A stretch of 64,000 nt of DNA from Chloroflexota bacterium (GTDB lineage Bacteria; Chloroflexota; Dehalococcoidia; Lucifugimonadales; Lucifugimonadaceae), in the NCBI GenBank assembly GCA_002717385.1, contig PBDR01000002.1, forward strand, positions 1-64,000, in the 5' to 3' direction. The translations under genes and the position numbers were made by a program. Under the pieces are notes generated by a model that saw nothing but the letters and a program-made list of their open reading frames with translations, was not told the DNA's origin and ran no database searches. Positions 59,056 to 64,000 of this stretch are shown here, one piece after another (the first letter of the stretch is position 1; every line of letters begins with the position of its first letter).

Positions 59056-60075
59056 TTAGCTTCTTTCGAAGAATCTAACTATTTCATCTTTATAAAATTT
59101 TTTAATTGGTGTTTTCTCTCCGTAAGAGTTGATGAATAATGTTTCAGAATTACTAGTAATCTCGCCAATTTTTTTTATTTTATATCCTTTATTAAGTAAA
59201 TTATTAATCAGTTTAGATGAATTTTTTTTTGATGTCGTTATCAGTAAAGCACCTGATGAGATCAAACCTAGTGGGTCTAAATTTATTTTGTTACAAATGT
59301 TAGATGTTTCTTTGAGTATGGGAATTTTATCTTGATATACTTTAACTCCATTTTTAGTAGCTTTAGATATTTCATTTAATGCAGTACAAATTCCTCCTTC
59401 TGTAACATCATGCATCGAAGTTACTAAGCCAGTAGATGCTGCAGCTAGAGCTGGTTTTATTATCGATATTCCTGGGTTTTTAATAAATTTTTTTGCTTTA
59501 TTTATCACATTTTTTTCTACACCTTGAATTAGTAATGTTTTTTGTGATTTATCAGCTAAAATAGATGTTCCTTCTATTCCTGCGTATCCATACATTATAA
59601 TATCGTCACCTACGTTAGCATTTGAGGTAGTTAAAGCTTTAGAAGCTTCAATTTCTCCTAACATAGTTCCACAAATTATTGGCTGAGATAAACCTAATGT
59701 TATTTCTGTGTGCCCTCCGACAATAGTTACATTAATTTCTTTAGCAGCGTGATTCAATTTTTTAAAGATATCCAGAATTTTTTTTTCTGTAATTCCTATT
59801 GGTAATAAAATAGTGGCTAGAAACCATTTGGGAATTGCTCCTGAAGTTACAATATCATTTGCATTGACATGTAATGAATACCACTCAAAGTTATCACTAA
59901 CAAATGTAATTGGGTCGGTTTTCACTATTAGGGTTTTACTTCCAAAAGAAATATGAGCTGTGTCTTCACCTATATCTGGACCTTGTAGTACCCTTTGATC
60001 GCTTTCAAAAGTATTAATTTTAGAAAAGATTTTTTCCAATATAGAATTGGGGAGTTTTCCATGTGATAAATTCAT
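59056..60075 (-). CDS. AIR synthase-related protein (HypE/PurM/ThiL-like)
   Basis: VKTDPITFVSDN, VNANDIVTSGAIPKWFL, VGGHTEIT, MHDVTEGGI. Confidence 0.85.
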   Translation of the reverse strand: MNLSHGKLPNSILEKIFSKINTFESDQRVLQGPDIGEDTAHISFGSKTLIVKTDPITFVSDNFEWYSLHVNANDIVTSGAIPKWFLATILLPIGITEKKILDIFKKLNHAAKEINVTIVGGHTEITLGLSQPIICGTMLGEIEASKALTTSNANVGDDIIMYGYAGIEGTSILADKSQKTLLIQGVEKNVINKAKKFIKNPGISIIKPALAAASTGLVTSMHDVTEGGICTALNEISKATKNGVKVYQDKIPILKETSNICNKINLDPLGLISSGALLITTSKKNSSKLINNLLNKGYKIKKIGEITSNSETLFINSYGEKTPIKKFYKDEIVRFFERS

Positions 60076-60078
60076 TTT

Positions 60079-61002
60079 TTACATTCCTGGAACTGCGGGG
60101 ATTGGTTTTCCAGTTAAATATTTTCCTATAATTATTCCAAATTCTTTAGATACAATACTTTCCGATTCGTCCCATGAATTTTCGTGACCTCTTATCATGT
60201 TTTTATTTTCTTTACATAACCAGTCGAATTTAATTTCTTTGTCCTTAACTATAAAAACTATTTGGAAGAAGGGTTTACAATTATAAGTACCTTTTAGAGG
60301 GATATTTACGTTTAAAATTTCTGTAATTTTCTCGATGTCAATTTTATTTTCTATTTCAGCTGTAAGTACAGGGATTCTATCTTGACTATATCTTAAAATA
60401 TAAATTTTATTTGTTTGTTGGAGAGAATTTTTTTTTGTTATATTTATTGTAGGAATATTTGTGTTTTTTATTTCGTCACAATTAACTGTTTTTAATCCTG
60501 TAGAATTTGAATGGAATTCCCATTGTTTGTCATTAGATTCTAAAATATAAATGTAGCCAAAATCTGGAGGGTTATATTTTTTATAGTAAATCCCTGGTTC
60601 TGGGCAATCCATAGATTCATCTTTCCAATATGTGCGTTTGACTGAAGTTAGGATTAATTCATTAGCGGTTACATTTTTTTCAAAAATTAATTTTGCCATT
60701 TCATCGATATATGTTGAAGGAGGATCCGGTGTTGAAGTTGGATCTGGAATTGTAGTAGATGTTGGAAGAATGGTAGAGATATTATTTTCATTTTTTTTAT
60801 CAGGTACTGGAGTATATGTTGGAGATGGTAGAGGAGTTATAGTAGGAATAGGTGTAGGTTTTAAGGTTTTTTTTGTAATTGAGACTACTGGTGTGTTACT
60901 TTTATGAGATAAATTTGGAGAATTTTTTTTATTCGTTTCTGTACATGAAACAATTAAAGAAAAGGTAAATGTTATAAAAATTATTAGTATAAAATATTTC
61001 AT
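60079..61002 (-). CDS. Putative lipoprotein with Pro/Thr-rich linker
   Basis: LIVSCTETN lipobox; TPIPTITPLPSPTYTPVP linker; hypothetical C-terminal domain. Confidence 0.7.
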   Translation of the reverse strand: MKYFILIIFITFTFSLIVSCTETNKKNSPNLSHKSNTPVVSITKKTLKPTPIPTITPLPSPTYTPVPDKKNENNISTILPTSTTIPDPTSTPDPPSTYIDEMAKLIFEKNVTANELILTSVKRTYWKDESMDCPEPGIYYKKYNPPDFGYIYILESNDKQWEFHSNSTGLKTVNCDEIKNTNIPTINITKKNSLQQTNKIYILRYSQDRIPVLTAEIENKIDIEKITEILNVNIPLKGTYNCKPFFQIVFIVKDKEIKFDWLCKENKNMIRGHENSWDESESIVSKEFGIIIGKYLTGKPIPAVPGM

Positions 61003-61040
61003 TTGTTGATTAAAAATTTATATTTCCTAATGCTGAAAAT

Positions 61041-62288
61041 CTAATGATTATATTTTTTTAAGACTAAACAAGCATTTTGTCCCCCAAAACCAAAACTGTT
61101 CGATAATGTTATATCAACAGCTTGTTCTCTTTTTTTATTAGGTACGTAATCAAGATCACAATTTGGATCAATTTTATTCAAATTGATGGTAGGGTGAATA
61201 ACTGAGTCATTAATAGTTTTGACACATACTATAGCTTCTAGTGCACCAGATGCTCCTAAAGAATGACCGATCATTGATTTTGTTGAACTAATGGGGATAG
61301 AATTTGAATTTTTACCGAAAACTTTTTTTATAGCTAATGTTTCTAATTTATCGTTAGATGGCGTAGATGTTCCATGTGCGTTGATATAATTTATTTCACT
61401 TGAGTTAATTTTTGAATAATTAATTGCTAGATTCATAGCTAGAGATGCGCCATATCCATTTTTATGTGGTTGAACTAGATGAAATGCATCTGATGATACT
61501 CCCCAACCTAGAATTTCAGCATATATTTTTGCATTTCTAGATTTAGCATTTTCTTCACTTTCTAAAATTAATATACCAGCACCTTCGGATGGTGCGAATC
61601 CATCTCTATCTGCATCGAAAGGTTTAGATGCTTCAGATGGATCACCTTGCCAATTCGTCAGAGCATGCATGGTACTAAATCCGCCCATTCCTAATTCACA
61701 AATACCTGCTTCGGATCCACCTGTTATTACAATATCGGCTGTACCGCGTTTGATTACTTCGGAAGCCTCTCCAATTGCTTGTGTTGAAGCCGCACATGCT
61801 GTAGTGCAAGTATTTGTGTATCCAGTAATACCCCATATTCGACTAATGTTAGCAGCAGCCATGTTAGGGAGCATCATAGGTATAAAAAATGGACTCATTC
61901 TCATTACTCCACGTTTAGATTTTATTTCAGCCTGTTGATCAGTTTCAGGGAGCCCACCTGAACCTACACCCAATAAGATACCTATGCGATTTCTATCAAA
62001 GTTGTCAAGTTTAATATTTGAATCAATGATTGCTTGATTAGCAGCGTGTATTGCGAATTGTGTAAAGCGAGCCATCCTTCGAGATTCTTTTTTATTTACG
62101 ATATGATCTATAGAAAATTTTTTTATTTCGCCAGAAACTTTACAAGGAAAAGGTTCTGGAGGGACTATAGATATAGTTTCAATTCCAGATTTACCATTTT
62201 TAATATTATTCCAAAAGTCATCGACATTATTTCCAAGGCATGTAACTGCACCTATCCCGGTAATTACGACTTTTTTTTCAGATCTCAT
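61041..62288 (-). CDS. fabF: Beta-ketoacyl-ACP synthase II
   Basis: TTACAASTQAIGEA (Cys), INAHGTSTPSND, KSMIGHSLGASGALEA. Confidence 0.95.
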   Translation of the reverse strand: MRSEKKVVITGIGAVTCLGNNVDDFWNNIKNGKSGIETISIVPPEPFPCKVSGEIKKFSIDHIVNKKESRRMARFTQFAIHAANQAIIDSNIKLDNFDRNRIGILLGVGSGGLPETDQQAEIKSKRGVMRMSPFFIPMMLPNMAAANISRIWGITGYTNTCTTACAASTQAIGEASEVIKRGTADIVITGGSEAGICELGMGGFSTMHALTNWQGDPSEASKPFDADRDGFAPSEGAGILILESEENAKSRNAKIYAEILGWGVSSDAFHLVQPHKNGYGASLAMNLAINYSKINSSEINYINAHGTSTPSNDKLETLAIKKVFGKNSNSIPISSTKSMIGHSLGASGALEAIVCVKTINDSVIHPTINLNKIDPNCDLDYVPNKKREQAVDITLSNSFGFGGQNACLVLKKYNH

Positions 62289-62309
62289 AAGAATATTAAT
62301 TTTTTTGTT

Positions 62310-63665
62310 TTAATTATTATTATAGATTTCTTTTTTAAGATTATTAACTATTTCTATAATTTCTCCAGCTACAAATAACGATCCTGTAGCAATAATAATT
62401 TCGTTATTTTTTATAATTTTTTTTGCAAGATTCATTGCAGAAGTTGTGTTGTTTTCAGTTCCTATAACATTAAGTTTATACCTTTTTGTAATCTTTTTTA
62501 ATTCTATTACAGGAATAGATTTAGGATGTCTAGATTTAGTTAAAATTATTTTTGGATTTAGTTTAATGAATTGTTTTATTACTGAATTAGTATCATGTCC
62601 ATATCCAGAACCAAAAATAAGGATAGGATTTTTTATATTTACACCTGAATATTTCAGAGTATCTAGTAATGCTTCGGCTGAAGTTTTATTGTGTGCCCCA
62701 TCAACAACTATTGAGTAAGGTGATTTTTTTAAGATTTGAAATCTTGCTGGCCATTTGACTTTTTTTATAGAATTTTCTAAAGAATTTATAGATATATTAT
62801 AATTCATATCAGTTAAAGTAGTTAATGTTGCAATCGCTGTACAGGTATTATCTATTTGATGTTTTCCAATTAAAGGACAAATACAATTAATTTTTCCGTT
62901 TTTTGTATTAAATAATATTTCAGAACCTTTATCTCTTAAATTTTTTATATTTTTTATTTTTGCTATCTTCCAAGCCTGATAAACAGGGGCCCCAAGATTT
63001 TCTGCAAATTCTTTTATAATTTTTTCTACATTTCTTGTTTGTTTAGCTAGAATTACTGGAATTCCTTTTTTAATAATTCCAGCTTTTTCTAACGTAATTT
63101 TTTTTATTGTTGTCCCCAAAATATCCATGTGGTCCATACTGATTGGTGTTATAACTGTCAACAAAGGAGATATAACATTTGTTGAATCCAATCTGCCCCC
63201 TAAACCCACTTCAATAACAGCAATATCTACTGATCTTTTTTTAAAATAGTTGAGAGCCATTACGTTTATTGCTTCGAAGAAAGTGATATTTCCTAAGTTG
63301 TTTTTTGACATTTCTATAATATGTGGCCAAATATTATTCAATTCTTCTGCAAAATTATTTTCAGAAATAGGTTCTCCATTAATTTGTATTCTTTCAGTGA
63401 TTTTATGTATGGAAGGTGAAATAAATAACCCGACCTTTAAACCAGATCCTTCTAACAAACTGGCAATGATTGCACATGTACTACCTTTTCCGTTAGTTCC
63501 GGCAATATGGATTGATTTCAATGTGGTTTGAGGATTATTTGAATATTTGAGTAGTTTAATAATTCTTTCTAGATTTAATTTTGGTAGTCTTTCTAAATTA
63601 TTTATATTTTCAAAATTTGCTAGAGACATTAATTTTTTTATTGATTTTTCGTATGCTATATTCAT
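62310..63665 (-). CDS. folC: Folylpolyglutamate synthase/dihydrofolate synthase
   Basis: IHIAGTNGKGSTCAI P-loop; EVGLGGRLDSTNV; VVDGAHNKTSAEA. Confidence 0.95.
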   Translation of the reverse strand: MNIAYEKSIKKLMSLANFENINNLERLPKLNLERIIKLLKYSNNPQTTLKSIHIAGTNGKGSTCAIIASLLEGSGLKVGLFISPSIHKITERIQINGEPISENNFAEELNNIWPHIIEMSKNNLGNITFFEAINVMALNYFKKRSVDIAVIEVGLGGRLDSTNVISPLLTVITPISMDHMDILGTTIKKITLEKAGIIKKGIPVILAKQTRNVEKIIKEFAENLGAPVYQAWKIAKIKNIKNLRDKGSEILFNTKNGKINCICPLIGKHQIDNTCTAIATLTTLTDMNYNISINSLENSIKKVKWPARFQILKKSPYSIVVDGAHNKTSAEALLDTLKYSGVNIKNPILIFGSGYGHDTNSVIKQFIKLNPKIILTKSRHPKSIPVIELKKITKRYKLNVIGTENNTTSAMNLAKKIIKNNEIIIATGSLFVAGEIIEIVNNLKKEIYNNN

Positions 63666-63710
63666 ATGTGTTTTGTTATTTATATAAATTTTTCAAGGGG
63701 TTAATTTTAA

Positions 63711-64000
63711 TTGAAATACAAAGATATCTTTTTTGATATTTTAAATAATAATCCTTCTGACTATTCAGAGATAAGGATTGAAGAGACAGATTCTACTCGT
63801 TTAGTATATAAAGGCAAGGAATTAGATAATATTTCTCAGAATAGTGGTTTTGGAGGTAATGTACGTGTAGCATATAAAGGTGGATGGGGGTTTTCAAGTT
63901 TCAATTCTATTTCTAATATTGAACAAAATTTAAAAAATAATTTAGACGAAGCTTTTTTACAAGCAAGAAATATTGGAGATTCTAAAACTTATATTGCCGA
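63711..64000 (+). CDS. TldD/PmbA family metallopeptidase, N-terminal part (runs off the window)
   Basis: TTG start with AAGGGG upstream; translates MKYKDIFFDILNNNPSDYSEIRIEETDSTRLVYKGKELDNISQNSGFGGNVRVAYKGGWGFSS, typical of the TldD N-terminus. Not in the ORF track. Confidence 0.78.
   Translation, partial: MKYKDIFFDILNNNPSDYSEIRIEETDSTRLVYKGKELDNISQNSGFGGNVRVAYKGGWGFSSFNSISNIEQNLKNNLDEAFLQARNIGDSKTYIA

Overview
This is a low-GC (clearly AT-rich), densely coding bacterial chromosomal window with about 64 supported protein genes and two tRNAs. I saw no rRNA, CRISPR array, prophage or IS element. Several traits together suggest a marine Chloroflexota lineage of the SAR202 type: three enolase-superfamily dehydratase paralogs, RraA, Ldh2, GMC and SMP-30 sugar-acid enzymes, and lipoproteins with Pro/Thr-rich linkers. 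That assignment is inference, not proof. Housekeeping content includes dnaE, fabI, fabF, folC, argC, nth, metG, rsmI, lipA, maf, tatA, tatB-like, tatC, lexA, rpsT and relA/spoT. The accessory content centres on a catabolic region (about 11.3-25.8 kb) and a second small sugar-acid cluster (36.3-42.5 kb). The points most worth checking are: a putative sugar-acid operon with an atypical transketolase-like TPP enzyme (17.9-23.7 kb); a truncated RraA-like remnant just upstream of it; a tandem, mosaic-looking pair of GalD-like dehydratases; a single in-frame stop in an OafA-like acyltransferase; a tatA gene missing from the ORF track, lying downstream of lexA and convergent to tatBC; a formyltransferase that resembles the N-terminal domain of 10-formyl-THF dehydrogenase; a UMF1-type MFS protein with a long soluble insertion; and a clustered RND/DsbB/TlpA/ABC/MerR gene set. 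No clearly new defence or mobile system was found.
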